From: CAZYBO01 sp964645205
GTDB lineage: Bacteria > Pseudomonadota > Alphaproteobacteria > Rickettsiales > SXRF01
Direction of reading: 5' to 3'
NCBI GenBank assembly: GCA_964645205.1
Contig: CAZYBO010000005.1
Coordinates: 72,284-136,283, forward strand
DNA length: 64,000 nt
In this document: positions 50,766 through 59,621 of the stretch, one piece after another
How positions within the stretch are numbered: position 1 is the first letter of the stretch
How the letters are laid out: each line of letters begins with the position of its first letter
Translations under genes and position numbers: made by a program
Notes under the pieces: generated by a model
Seen by the model: only the letters and a program-made list of their open reading frames with translations
Told to the model about the DNA's origin: nothing
The model's database searches: none

Positions 50766-52673
50766 ATGCTCAACCAAATACGTTCCCAAGCCGCCGGTAT
50801 CGGCGCAAAGCTCCTGTTAGCCCTGCTGGTTCTCTCCTTTGCCGTATGGGGCATCGGCGACATGGCCGGCCAGTCCGGTCGTGGCGGGGCAGTCGCCACC
50901 GTGGGCAAGGAACGTATCTCCGTGGCCGCCTACCAGAATGCCGTGCGCCGGGAAACCGAGAACCTGCGCCGCGCGTTCGGCGATAAATATTCGCCGGAGC
51001 TGCTGAAAAGCCTGAACCTCGAAGTGCAGGCGCTCAACCCGATGATCAACCAGTCCCTGCTGGAGCAGGAAGGCCGCGCGCTGAAGCTGATTCCCTCCGA
51101 CGCCGACATCGTGCGCCGTATCCGCAGCAACGCCAACTACCATGACAGCAAAGGCGCGTTCGACCGCAAGCTGTTCGACGCCATGCTGAAAAACGCCGGG
51201 CTGTCGGAAAAAACCTATGTTGAGCAACTGCGCCGCGAAATAGCCGCCGGCATATTGATGGATACGATTTCCGGGAATTACAGGCCGCTGGACATCGCCA
51301 TCACCACCGTGCGCGAAACGCGGGAAGAACAGCGCGGCATCACACTCTACACGCTGAAACCCTCGCTGGTGAGCAACATGCTCGAGCCGGACAAGGCGAC
51401 GCTTGAAGCCTATTACGCCGAACACGCCCGCGAATTCAGCGCGCCGGAAGCGCGCACGGCCAGCTACGTCACCCTCAAGAACGGCGACCTCCCCGACAAA
51501 GTGCAGGTTCCCGAAGCCGAGCTGCGCAAGGCGTATAACGAACATCTCGAAGAGTTCCGCCGCCCGGAACGCCGCGACCTCGAACAGTTGCTCTATAGCA
51601 GCGAGGATAACGCCAACAAAGCCTACGACCTGCTGAGGTCGGGCAAAACGGTGGCGCAGGCCGCCAAGCTGATCGGCGTTATCAATAAGGATTCCCTGTC
51701 GATGGACAAAGTCGAGCGCGGCCAGTTGATCGAAGCGGCGGAAGAGTTAGTGTTCTCGCTCAAAGCGGGTGAATATACCGAACCACTGAAAAGTCCGTTC
51801 GGATGGCATATTTTCCGCGTGAAGAAAATTATCGCGCCTTCCGTCACCCCTTTTGAGGAAGCGCGCGTCGTGCTGGAAAAAGACCTTGCGCAAAAGCTGG
51901 CCGATGAAGCGCTGGGCAAACTCGCCAACACGCTGGAAGATTCGCTGGCCGCCGGTAGCAGCCTGCAAGAAGCCGCGAAAGAACTCGGCTTGAAAGTGCA
52001 TACCGTAGGCCCGGTGACCATGGAAGGAAAAACGCCTGAAGGCACGCTGTCCAAAGCCATTCCCGAACTTGATAAGTTCCTCGATACCGTGTTCAAGACC
52101 GATGAAAAAACCGAATCGTCGCTCATCACCTCGCGCGGCGGCGTATCGTATATCGTGCGCGTAGACAGCGTCACCCCTGAACGCACGCGCGAACTTTCCG
52201 AAGTGCGCGCCGCCGTGGTAGCCGCGTGGCAGATGGAGCATCGCGGCGAGCAACTGGCGAAACTCTCCGAAGAAATTGCAAAGAAAATGGCCGACCCCGC
52301 CACGCGCGGCGAAGCGATTGCGAAATACAACCTTAGCCCGAGCTATAACGGCGCGATCAAGCGTTCGTCGCGCAGCGCGGGCGACACGCAACTGCCGCCC
52401 GTGCTGGTGGCCGAGCTGTTCGCCGCGAAAAAAGGCGGCGGCACACGCGCCTATATGCTGAAATCCGGCGATTACGCGCTGGCGATTGCGGGCGCTGTCG
52501 TTCCCGCCGCGGCGACCGATAAAAGCAAAGCCGACAAAGCCGCGCTTGAAGAGATCGAACGTGAGTTGCGCACCAGTATGCGCAACGAGCTGGTCGAGCA
52601 ATATCTGAATGCGCTGGGCAGAAAATATTCCGTCTCCATCGACCATGAACTCATAAAAGCCGCCGCCGAATAA
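50766..52673 (+). CDS. PpiD-like membrane-anchored peptidyl-prolyl isomerase
   Basis: A 635-residue periplasmic foldase. One N-terminal transmembrane helix (about 13-31, GAKLLLALLVLSFAVWGIG), a SurA/PpiD-like chaperone domain (AYQNAVRRETENLRRAFGD...), and a parvulin/PPIC region (about 265-360; RRDLEQLLYSS to PFGWHIFRVKKI). Alphaproteobacteria usually place this gene before trpE, as here: its stop overlaps the trpE start by one base. It probably assists folding of newly exported proteins near SecYEG. Confidence 0.9.
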   Translation: MLNQIRSQAAGIGAKLLLALLVLSFAVWGIGDMAGQSGRGGAVATVGKERISVAAYQNAVRRETENLRRAFGDKYSPELLKSLNLEVQALNPMINQSLLEQEGRALKLIPSDADIVRRIRSNANYHDSKGAFDRKLFDAMLKNAGLSEKTYVEQLRREIAAGILMDTISGNYRPLDIAITTVRETREEQRGITLYTLKPSLVSNMLEPDKATLEAYYAEHAREFSAPEARTASYVTLKNGDLPDKVQVPEAELRKAYNEHLEEFRRPERRDLEQLLYSSEDNANKAYDLLRSGKTVAQAAKLIGVINKDSLSMDKVERGQLIEAAEELVFSLKAGEYTEPLKSPFGWHIFRVKKIIAPSVTPFEEARVVLEKDLAQKLADEALGKLANTLEDSLAAGSSLQEAAKELGLKVHTVGPVTMEGKTPEGTLSKAIPELDKFLDTVFKTDEKTESSLITSRGGVSYIVRVDSVTPERTRELSEVRAAVVAAWQMEHRGEQLAKLSEEIAKKMADPATRGEAIAKYNLSPSYNGAIKRSSRSAGDTQLPPVLVAELFAAKKGGGTRAYMLKSGDYALAIAGAVVPAAATDKSKADKAALEEIERELRTSMRNELVEQYLNALGRKYSVSIDHELIKAAAE

Positions 52674-54193
52674 TGTCCGCTTCCGCAAAAGAGCCTACGA
52701 TTTTCCCTGCGAAGGACGTATTCACGCAGCATTTCAACCACGCCATATCGCAACTCGTATGGGCGACCTGCCCTGCCGATCTTATCACGCCGGTAGCCGC
52801 CATGCTCCGGCTGATGGACGAGAAAAGCCCGTCCTTCCTGCTGGAGTCGGTTGAAAAAGGTGAAATACGCGGGCGTTATTCCGTCATCGGCCTCATGCCC
52901 GACCTCATCTGGCGCTGCAAGGGCGACAAGGCGGAAATCTGCTACCACGACCGCATCGATGATGCACGTTTCAAGCCGTGCGACGAGCCCGGCCTGCAAT
53001 CGCTGCGCACGCTCTATGAAGCGTCCAAGATCGACATCCCCGACGGCCTGCCGCCTATGGCCGCCGGTCTCGTCGGCTATATGAGCTATGACATGGTGCG
53101 CCAGATGGAAAGCCTCGGAGAAGGGAAATCCGATAGTATCGGCGTGCCCGACGGCTGCTTCATCCGCCCCAAGCTGATGGTGATTTTCGACGCGGTGACC
53201 GACCGCATGTTCATCGTCACCGCAATCTGGGCGGATACGAAACGCGGCGACGCGAACGCCGCCTACGACGCCGCCGTCAAGCGCATCCACCATGTTATCG
53301 ATACGCTCGCCGCACCCTTTGCGCTCCCCGAATCCAAAGGCGCCAAGGCGGTGAAGATGAGCGATTTCGTCTCCAACACCACGCGCCCCGAGTACGACAG
53401 GATGATCGACGACGCGAAGGAGCACATCCGCGCGGGCGATATTTTCCAGGTCGTGCTGTCGCAGCGTTTTTCCGCGCCGTTCAGCCTGCCCCCCTTCTCG
53501 CTCTACCGCGCACTGCGCCAGCTCAACCCGTCGCCGTTTTTGTTTTATTTGCATTTCGGCGAGTACACGCTGGTCGGCTCCAGCCCGGAAATCCTCGTGC
53601 GGTTGCGCGATGGCGAAGTCACCATCCGCCCCATCGCAGGCACGCGCAAACGCGGGCATGACCGGCATGAGGACGAATTGCTGGCGAAAGACCTGCTCTC
53701 CGATCCCAAGGAAATTTCCGAGCATCTCATGCTGCTCGATCTGGGCCGCAACGATGTCGGCCGCGTATCCAAAATCGGTTCGGTAAAAACCACGCAGCGC
53801 ATGACGATTGAAAATTACAGCCACGTCATGCATATCGTCTCCAACGTCGTCGGCGAAATCGACCCGCGCTACGACGCACTGTCGGCGCTCATCGCAGGCT
53901 TCCCCGCAGGCACCGTATCCGGCGCGCCGAAAGTGCGCGCCATGCAGATCATCGACGAGTTGGAAAAAGAACGCCGCAGCTTCTACGGCGGCTGCATCGG
54001 CTATTTCTCCGGCAACGGGAATATGGACACCGCCATTGCACTACGCACCGGCCTGATCAAAGACGGCAAACTGCATGTGCAGGCCGGCGGCGGCATCGTC
54101 GCCGAAAGCGAAACCCAGGCCGAATTCGAGGAATCCACCAACAAAGCCCGCGCCTTGATGCGGGCGGCGGAAGAGGCTATAAAGTTCGTATGA
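52673..54193 (+). CDS. trpE: Anthranilate synthase component I
   Basis: A 506-residue chorismate-utilising enzyme, the first step of tryptophan synthesis. The feedback-site motif SFLLES is near residue 44. Catalytic blocks: YTLVGSSPEILVRL, IRPIAGTRKRG, LLDLGRNDVGRVSKIGSV and AGFPAGTVSGAPKVRA. TrpG is encoded next with an ATGA overlap to supply ammonia. I see no Trp leader peptide upstream, since the gene is coupled to the PpiD-like gene. Confidence 0.96.
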   Translation: MSASAKEPTIFPAKDVFTQHFNHAISQLVWATCPADLITPVAAMLRLMDEKSPSFLLESVEKGEIRGRYSVIGLMPDLIWRCKGDKAEICYHDRIDDARFKPCDEPGLQSLRTLYEASKIDIPDGLPPMAAGLVGYMSYDMVRQMESLGEGKSDSIGVPDGCFIRPKLMVIFDAVTDRMFIVTAIWADTKRGDANAAYDAAVKRIHHVIDTLAAPFALPESKGAKAVKMSDFVSNTTRPEYDRMIDDAKEHIRAGDIFQVVLSQRFSAPFSLPPFSLYRALRQLNPSPFLFYLHFGEYTLVGSSPEILVRLRDGEVTIRPIAGTRKRGHDRHEDELLAKDLLSDPKEISEHLMLLDLGRNDVGRVSKIGSVKTTQRMTIENYSHVMHIVSNVVGEIDPRYDALSALIAGFPAGTVSGAPKVRAMQIIDELEKERRSFYGGCIGYFSGNGNMDTAIALRTGLIKDGKLHVQAGGGIVAESETQAEFEESTNKARALMRAAEEAIKFV

Positions 54194-54762
54194 AAATCCT
54201 CCTCCTCGATAATTACGACAGCTTTACTTACAACCTGCTGCATTATATCGGCGAGCTGGGCGCGGAAGTTGTCGTCTATCGCAATGATAAAATCAGCGTC
54301 GATGAGGTAATGAAAATAAAGCCAAACGGCATCGTCATCTCCCCCGGTCCAGGCGCGCCGAAGGAATCGGGCATCTGTTTAGACCTCATCAAAAAAGCCT
54401 CCGGCAGCATCCCGATTTTCGGGGTGTGCTTAGGCCAGCAAGCCATCGGTGAAGCGTTCGGCGGAAAAGTTATTCGCGCACCGAAGCCGATGCACGGCAA
54501 AGTCAGCGAGATTTACCACGAAGGCCGCACCCTGTTCAAAGGCCTGCCCGTGCCGTTCAAAGCCACGCGCTACCACTCGCTCATCGTCGAGCGCGAGTCG
54601 CTTCCCGATTGTTTAGAGGTCACGGCGATTACTGCCGAAGACGGTCTCATCATGGGGCTTTCGCACAAAACCCACAATACCCACGGCGTACAGTTCCACC
54701 CGGAATCCATCGCGTCGGAGCAAGGCCATGAGTTGATAAAGAATTTCCTCGACGGAGTATAA
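54190..54762 (+). CDS. trpG: Anthranilate synthase component II (glutamine amidotransferase)
   Basis: A 190-residue class I amidotransferase. Cys80 in FGVCLGQQAIGE is the nucleophile; HGVQFHPESIAS carries the catalytic His-Glu. The N-terminal LLLDNYDSFTYNL and SPGPGAPKESG blocks are typical. It partners TrpE and may also serve folate synthesis as PabA. It is coupled to trpE and ends 2 bases before trpD. Confidence 0.96.
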   Translation: MKILLLDNYDSFTYNLLHYIGELGAEVVVYRNDKISVDEVMKIKPNGIVISPGPGAPKESGICLDLIKKASGSIPIFGVCLGQQAIGEAFGGKVIRAPKPMHGKVSEIYHEGRTLFKGLPVPFKATRYHSLIVERESLPDCLEVTAITAEDGLIMGLSHKTHNTHGVQFHPESIASEQGHELIKNFLDGV

Positions 54763-54764
54763 GC

Positions 54765-55793
54765 ATGACCACCCCCATGCACGATATTCTCACCCTGCTC
54801 GCCGAACGCAAGAACCTGACGCAGGACGCGGCCGTGCGCGCGTTCCAGATCATCATGAACGGCGGCGCGACGCCAGCGCAGATGGCGGCATTTATGATGG
54901 GCTTGCGCATGAAGGGCGAAACGGCGGAGGAAATTACCGGCGGGGCGATCGCCCTGCGTGCGAAAGCGCCGCATGTGAAGGTGCCTGCAGGTGCGATCGA
55001 CACATGCGGCACGGGCGGCGACGCCAAGGGCACGTACAATATTTCCACCGCCGTGGCGTTCGTGCTGGCGGCCTGCGGCGTACCGGTGGCCAAGCACGGC
55101 AACCGCTCGGTATCCTCGCAATCCGGCTCCGCCGACGTGTTGGCGATGCTCGGCGTGAATATCAATGCGGAAATCCCGGTGCTGCTGCGCTGCCTCGAGC
55201 AGTGCAATATCTGCTTCCTGATGGCGCCGCGCTTCCACACCGCCATGCGCCATGTCGCCCCGCTACGGCAGGAGCTTGGGCTGCGCACCGTATTCAACTT
55301 GCTTGGCCCCCTCTCCAACCCTGCCACGCCCGACTTTCAGTTACTCGGTGTTTATTCGGAAAACTGGCTGGAGCCGATGGCACATGCGCTGAAGTCGCTC
55401 GGCGTCAAAGCCGCTTGGGTCGTGCATGGCAGCGACGGGCTGGACGAACTTACGCTGTCGGGCACCTCGCAAGTCGCCGAACTGAAAGACGGCAACGTGC
55501 GCCGTTTCGACATCACCCCTGAAGATGCCGGCCTCGCGCGCGCGTCCATCGACGAGCTCAGGGGACAATCCCCCGAATACAACGCCAACGCCCTGCAACA
55601 CGCGCTCTCCGGCGCCGACAGCGCCTACCGCCGCGCCGTACTGCTCAACGCGAGCGCCGGTTTGATCGTCGCGGGCAAAGCCGCCGACCTCAAAGCAGGC
55701 GTAGCACTCGCCGCCGCCGCCATCGATTCGGGTGATGCGTATAAGGTTCTCAAAAAGCTGGTCGATGTGAGCAATACTAAAGTGTCATCCTGA
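54765..55793 (+). CDS. trpD: Anthranilate phosphoribosyltransferase
   Basis: A 342-residue transferase that joins anthranilate to phosphoribosyl pyrophosphate. Conserved DTCGTGGDAKGTYNIST, KHGNRSVSSQSGSADVLAMLG and RTVFNLLGPLSNPA are present. The final residues (VSS) and the stop codon are encoded by the left terminal repeat of GIY-YIG unit 3, so the C-terminus has been replaced slightly by the insertion. trpC follows only after that unit. Confidence 0.96.
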   Translation: MTTPMHDILTLLAERKNLTQDAAVRAFQIIMNGGATPAQMAAFMMGLRMKGETAEEITGGAIALRAKAPHVKVPAGAIDTCGTGGDAKGTYNISTAVAFVLAACGVPVAKHGNRSVSSQSGSADVLAMLGVNINAEIPVLLRCLEQCNICFLMAPRFHTAMRHVAPLRQELGLRTVFNLLGPLSNPATPDFQLLGVYSENWLEPMAHALKSLGVKAAWVVHGSDGLDELTLSGTSQVAELKDGNVRRFDITPEDAGLARASIDELRGQSPEYNANALQHALSGADSAYRRAVLLNASAGLIVAGKAADLKAGVALAAAAIDSGDAYKVLKKLVDVSNTKVSS

Positions 55794-56136
55794 GCGTAGC
55801 GAAGGATCTGGCCGTTTATGCTAATCTACTACGTTTATATACTCACGAGCCCCAATAACAGGGTTATGTATATTGGCGTTACGAACAACCTTGAACGCCG
55901 TGTATGGGAGCATAAATCTAAAGCCGTATCTGGATTTACCCAAAAATATAATGTGACAAAATTGGTATATTTTGAAGAATGCTCCGATATTATGTCGGCG
56001 ATTGCTCGCGAAAAACAGATTAAAGGCTGGCTACGAAAAAAGAAAGATGCGCTGGTAGAAGTCACCAACCCGGAATGGAAAGATATAAGCGTGGAATGGT
56101 ACGCAAGTGAGATCCTTCGCTGCGCTCAGGATGACA
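55783..56136. mobile_element. GIY-YIG palindrome unit 3 inside the trp operon
   Basis: A 354-bp unit. The terminal inverted repeats (55783-55809, TGTCATCCTGAGCGTAGCGA..., and 56110-56136) are 27 bases long with one mismatch. Between them lies one GIY-YIG gene. The left repeat supplies the trpD stop codon; the right repeat reads into the last codons of the nuclease gene and ends 6 bases before the trpC start. The unit thus sits between trpD and trpC without breaking either gene. Confidence 0.85.
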
Positions 56137-56141
56137 AGTAA
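55818..56141 (+). CDS. GIY-YIG nuclease, unit 3
   Basis: A 107-residue GIY-YIG protein. Signature YYVYILTS ... MYIGVTNNLERRVWEHK, then AIAREKQIKGWLRKKKDALVE with the downstream Glu and NPEWKDISVEW. The last ~11 residues (EILRCAQDDK) are translated terminal repeat. AGGATC of the left repeat lies 8 bases upstream of the ATG. The stop TAA lies one base before the trpC ATG, so translation of this gene could feed ribosomes to trpC. Confidence 0.92.
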   Translation: MLIYYVYILTSPNNRVMYIGVTNNLERRVWEHKSKAVSGFTQKYNVTKLVYFEECSDIMSAIAREKQIKGWLRKKKDALVEVTNPEWKDISVEWYASEILRCAQDDK

Positions 56142-56142
56142 C

Positions 56143-56937
56143 ATGACAGACACCCTCGCCGCCATCTGTGCCGCCAAGCGTGAGCACATCGCCAAGCGCA
56201 AGGCCGCCGCACCGGAAGGCCGCATACTGGAGGAGGCGCAGCGCGCCTTGCCCGCACGCGGATTCAGACGGGCGTTGCAGGAAAAGCAAAACAACAAAAA
56301 ATTCGGTCTCATCGCGGAAATCAAAAAGGCCTCACCGAGCAAGGGCATCATCCGCGCGGATTTCGACCCCGCGGCACTGGCGAAGGCATATGAAGAAGGC
56401 GGCGCGGCGTGCCTTTCCGTGCTCACCGACGAGCCGTATTTTCAGGGTAGCGATGCGTATCTCGCGCAGGCGCGAAACGCCGTGGGCCTGCCGGTGCTGC
56501 GCAAGGATTTTATGCTCGATCCGTACCAGATCATTGAATCGCGCGCGCTTGGAGCGGATTGTATCCTGCTCATCATGGCCGCCCTGTCCGACGCGCAGGC
56601 GAAAGAACTGGACGAAGCCGCCACAAAACTTGGTATGGACACGCTGGTCGAAGTACACGACGAATATGAGATGGAACGCGCGGTTATGCACCTGCGCCCT
56701 GCCCTGCTTGGCATCAATAACCGCAACCTGAAAACGCTGAAGGTAGACATCGAAACCTCGCGGCGGTTGGCAGCACGGCTCCCAAAGGACGTAACCGGCG
56801 TGTGCGAAAGCGGTATTGAAACGCACCGCGATCTGCTGTATCTCCGGGAAAGCGGTTTTACCTGTTTCCTCGTCGGCGAATCGCTGATGCGGCAGGCGGA
56901 TGTGACGAAAGCGACTCGAACCCTGTTGGGAGGATAG
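56143..56937 (+). CDS. trpC: Indole-3-glycerol phosphate synthase
   Basis: A 264-residue TIM-barrel enzyme that closes the indole ring. FGLIAEIKKASPSKGIIRADFDP carries the catalytic Glu/Lys, followed by VLRKDFMLDPYQI, LVEVHDEYEMERA, GINNRNLKTLKVD and VCESGI. The ATG at 56143 is the family start; an upstream GTG frame reads through the repeat and is not supported. Its native ribosome binding site seems to be replaced by the AGGA of the terminal repeat, 11 bases upstream. Confidence 0.95.
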   Translation: MTDTLAAICAAKREHIAKRKAAAPEGRILEEAQRALPARGFRRALQEKQNNKKFGLIAEIKKASPSKGIIRADFDPAALAKAYEEGGAACLSVLTDEPYFQGSDAYLAQARNAVGLPVLRKDFMLDPYQIIESRALGADCILLIMAALSDAQAKELDEAATKLGMDTLVEVHDEYEMERAVMHLRPALLGINNRNLKTLKVDIETSRRLAARLPKDVTGVCESGIETHRDLLYLRESGFTCFLVGESLMRQADVTKATRTLLGG

Positions 56938-56938
56938 C

Positions 56939-57619
56939 ATGGATCAGATGATGGATGTGCAGGATTGCGCGGCGCTCGCATTTTTTCTCCTGTGCTGGAT
57001 CGGCTACACGAAATATACCGAACTGCACGGCAACAGCGAGAACAGCCTGCTCGCCGCCACCAACCGCTACCGCCTGCAATGGATGCGTGAAATGCTCAAG
57101 CGCGACAACCGCACGATGGATTCCATCATGGTGGGAAATCTCCTGCGCAGCATTTCGTTTTTCGCCAACACCACGATCTTTATCCTGCTCGGCCTGATGA
57201 CGATGCTCGGCTACCACGACCGTGCGGCAAGCATCCTCGGCACCATCCCGTTCGTGAAGCCGACTTACGGCTTCGTGTGGGAAATAAAAATCTTCCTGCT
57301 CATCATCATCTTTATCTATGCGTTCTTTAAATATACATGGTCGCTGCGCCAGTATAATTACGCAGGCATCTATATCGTGGCCGCACCGCCAAGCCGCGAA
57401 CGCGTCGAGGAACACGACACGATCGCGGCCAAAGGCGCATACCTCGTAAGCAATGCGGCGGCGCATTTCAACAACGGCCTGCGCGCCTATTATTTCGGGC
57501 TGGCGGCGCTCGGCTGGTTTATCCACCCGCTGGTGCTGATGGCGGCTACCGCATGGGTCGTGTTCGTGACCTATCGTCGCGAATACCGCTCCGGCACCCT
57601 GAAAAACCTCAATCGCTAA
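56939..57619 (+). CDS. DUF599 family membrane protein
   Basis: A 226-residue membrane protein. The start YTELHGNSENSLLAATNRYRLQWMREMLKRDNR and the body with about four hydrophobic segments (10-25, 70-90, 115-135, 180-205) match DUF599, a widespread family of unknown function. It begins one base after the trpC stop and ends directly at the start of the peptidase gene, so it is read with trp genes. Confidence 0.85.
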   Translation: MDQMMDVQDCAALAFFLLCWIGYTKYTELHGNSENSLLAATNRYRLQWMREMLKRDNRTMDSIMVGNLLRSISFFANTTIFILLGLMTMLGYHDRAASILGTIPFVKPTYGFVWEIKIFLLIIIFIYAFFKYTWSLRQYNYAGIYIVAAPPSRERVEEHDTIAAKGAYLVSNAAAHFNNGLRAYYFGLAALGWFIHPLVLMAATAWVVFVTYRREYRSGTLKNLNR

Positions 57620-58645
57620 ATGGCAAAACGCCCGTGGGACGATTTCAGCTCCGTGCGCCTTGCGCCTCACGCGCGCGCCGTCGAACCTGCGGAATTGGTG
57701 GATATGGCCGATTACCGCAAGGCAGAGCGCATGGAGGCCTGCAACGGCTGTGACCCGATCCGCATCGTGCTCGCCTACGCGCAGGATGAATTGATCTATG
57801 ACGGCGGCGATAACCCTGTCCCAGTAAGTGTGGCAGAATACGGCGTGACGCCGCGCGAACGACGCCTGAATAAATTCGGTCTCGCCTACCGCCGCGCGGC
57901 GAAATTTTACCTGCACCGGACACTTGCCGACATCGTAATCGGCGCCGCGATCCGCCTTTACAAAACGCAAGGCTGGACGACCGTGCTGTATGACGGGCTG
58001 CGCACGATGGAAGGCGCATACAAACTCTACTGCTTCGCCAGCGACGACGATATCAAAAACGGCCTGCTCGCCCTGCCCGGCCAGAGCGCGCACAATAAAG
58101 GCCTGGCGGTTGACAGCATGATGGAGCAAAACGGCCGCGAACTGGACATGGGGGGGCATTTCGACCATCTCGACATGTCCACCAACATTCGCACCTATAA
58201 CGGCGCACGCATTACCGAAGAAGCGAAAAAAAATCGCCTCATCCGCGAGGCGGCGTTTTTATATTCCGCCTTCACGCAAGGCCTGCTGGTCGCACCGCTG
58301 CGCAACGAATTCTGGGACGACCGACTGCCGGAAAACCGCGAGGATTTATGGCGCGTGCTGGATTCCGCCGCGCGTTGCCTCGGCATCACGCTTTTATCGG
58401 AAGACGACGAAATCCTGCGCAAGGCCAACCGCCCAGCATTTTATGCGAAATGGGAATCGTGGGATTATGCGCGCTTCCTCGCCGAATGGAAAAAAACTTT
58501 TGCAGGCCGCGAAGCCACGTTAAGCGAACTGTTGGGCGTATCGCATCCCCCGCTTACGGAAAAACCGGAATTCTATCACGGGAACTATCACCCGATTTAT
58601 GATCGGGATTTGAAGGACTACGGAAAAAACCTTACGACGGCATGA
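57620..58645 (+). CDS. VanX-like D-Ala-D-Ala dipeptidase (M15 family)
   Basis: A 341-residue protein of the M15D group. VLYDGLRTMEGAYKLYCF precedes the zinc motif SAHNKGLAVDSMM (His and Asp ligands), and DMGGHFDHLD follows. The expected third ligand and catalytic base, usually ExxH as in EWWH, appears as RNEFWDD here: Glu kept, His replaced by Asp. It may still bind zinc but could have altered activity. No signal peptide, so it would act in the cytoplasm, in line with peptidoglycan dipeptide turnover. It overlaps the convergent ELM1-like gene by 14 bases. Confidence 0.82.
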   Translation: MAKRPWDDFSSVRLAPHARAVEPAELVDMADYRKAERMEACNGCDPIRIVLAYAQDELIYDGGDNPVPVSVAEYGVTPRERRLNKFGLAYRRAAKFYLHRTLADIVIGAAIRLYKTQGWTTVLYDGLRTMEGAYKLYCFASDDDIKNGLLALPGQSAHNKGLAVDSMMEQNGRELDMGGHFDHLDMSTNIRTYNGARITEEAKKNRLIREAAFLYSAFTQGLLVAPLRNEFWDDRLPENREDLWRVLDSAARCLGITLLSEDDEILRKANRPAFYAKWESWDYARFLAEWKKTFAGREATLSELLGVSHPPLTEKPEFYHGNYHPIYDRDLKDYGKNLTTA

Positions 58646-59621
58646 GCAGCCGCTTCACTTCCTGCGCCACGCGCGCCATTTCGTCGCTGGGCGGATAACT
58701 CCACGGCTCCAGCGGAATGCCTAGCGGCTTAGCGATACCGTCGCGCAGCAGGCGGTTGGAAAAGCGTACGGGCTTGGTTCCCGAATGCCCGGGCAACGGC
58801 AGCAGGAAAATCGGTTTGCCGGTGGCGTGCGCCTCGCTCATCATATTAACTGAATCATTACTCACCACAATGTAATCCGCGAGCGAAAGCAGGCCGAGAT
58901 ACGGATTTTCCTCGTGCCCGTAATAGATATACACGCGCGGATTCACGGCGAACGCCCCCGCCAGCGCCGCGATATTCATGTCACCCGTGCGTCGCGAGGG
59001 CGTGATAAGCAACGAACAGTCGCTCTGCTCAAGCATCGTCTCCAGCGCGTGCGTCACCGCCTTCATGCCTTCCAGCGTGAGTTTGTATTTGTTGGTGGTG
59101 CCGCCGAGAAGCACCGCCACGTACGGCCTCGGGAATTTCGCAAACCGCGCCTTGAAACGCTCGCCCGCCTCCGCCAGCGTCTCAGCCGTAATTGAATGCA
59201 GCGCGTAGCGCGTCTTGATGACGTTGCGGCCTTCGATAGTGTCGTGTGTCATCGCCACGATCACGTCGAAATTCCTGGGATCGACCATCGGATCCTGAAT
59301 ATGGATAAAGCGCGGCGGGTGACGCGTGTTCGCCCTCGTGATATGCGCCTTCAGCCCCATCGCCACAATCGCCGCGCGCCTGCCGCAGGTGATAATCAAC
59401 TCCGGCCACGGTGCGCATAGCGTGTCGCTGGCGGCATTATCCACCAGCGCGGGGAAAATATACGGCTTTAAAAACAGCGCATGAAACCCGTTCGGCAACC
59501 ACACATAGGGCGTGCGTATCTTCACCGTTTTCATGTCCGCTTCCACGCCAAGCGCAAGCGCAAGCGACTTGACCTGCGCGGCCATGCCTGCGCTGCCGTC
59601 GGTGATTCCCCACGCACGCAT
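58632..59621 (-). CDS. ELM1/GtrOC1-like family protein (DUF1022-type)
   Basis: A 329-residue protein similar to plant ELM1, which recruits dynamin for mitochondrial fission, and to many alphaproteobacterial homologues of unknown role. It begins with WGITDGSAGMAAQVKSLALALG, and has GGRRAA-like ITCGRRAAIVAMG, IQDPMVDPRNFDVIV, LLGGTTNKYKL and VSNDSVNMMSEAHATGKPIF. The GT-B-like organisation suggests a nucleotide-sugar or lipid-linked substrate, but none is known. It abuts radC head to tail. Confidence 0.85.
   Translation of the reverse strand: MRAWGITDGSAGMAAQVKSLALALGVEADMKTVKIRTPYVWLPNGFHALFLKPYIFPALVDNAASDTLCAPWPELIITCGRRAAIVAMGLKAHITRANTRHPPRFIHIQDPMVDPRNFDVIVAMTHDTIEGRNVIKTRYALHSITAETLAEAGERFKARFAKFPRPYVAVLLGGTTNKYKLTLEGMKAVTHALETMLEQSDCSLLITPSRRTGDMNIAALAGAFAVNPRVYIYYGHEENPYLGLLSLADYIVVSNDSVNMMSEAHATGKPIFLLPLPGHSGTKPVRFSNRLLRDGIAKPLGIPLEPWSYPPSDEMARVAQEVKRLLMPS

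Noticed and set aside
52472..53833. A 453-residue open frame on the minus strand
   Set aside because: Antisense to trpE and the end of the PpiD-like gene; no motif and biased composition.
54765..56937. trpD-trpC gap as a tryptophan attenuator
   Set aside because: The hairpins there belong to the terminal repeats of the GIY-YIG unit; no Trp-rich leader peptide is present.
56858..58168. A 436-residue open frame on the minus strand
   Set aside because: Antisense to the DUF599 and VanX-like genes, both of which are recognisable.
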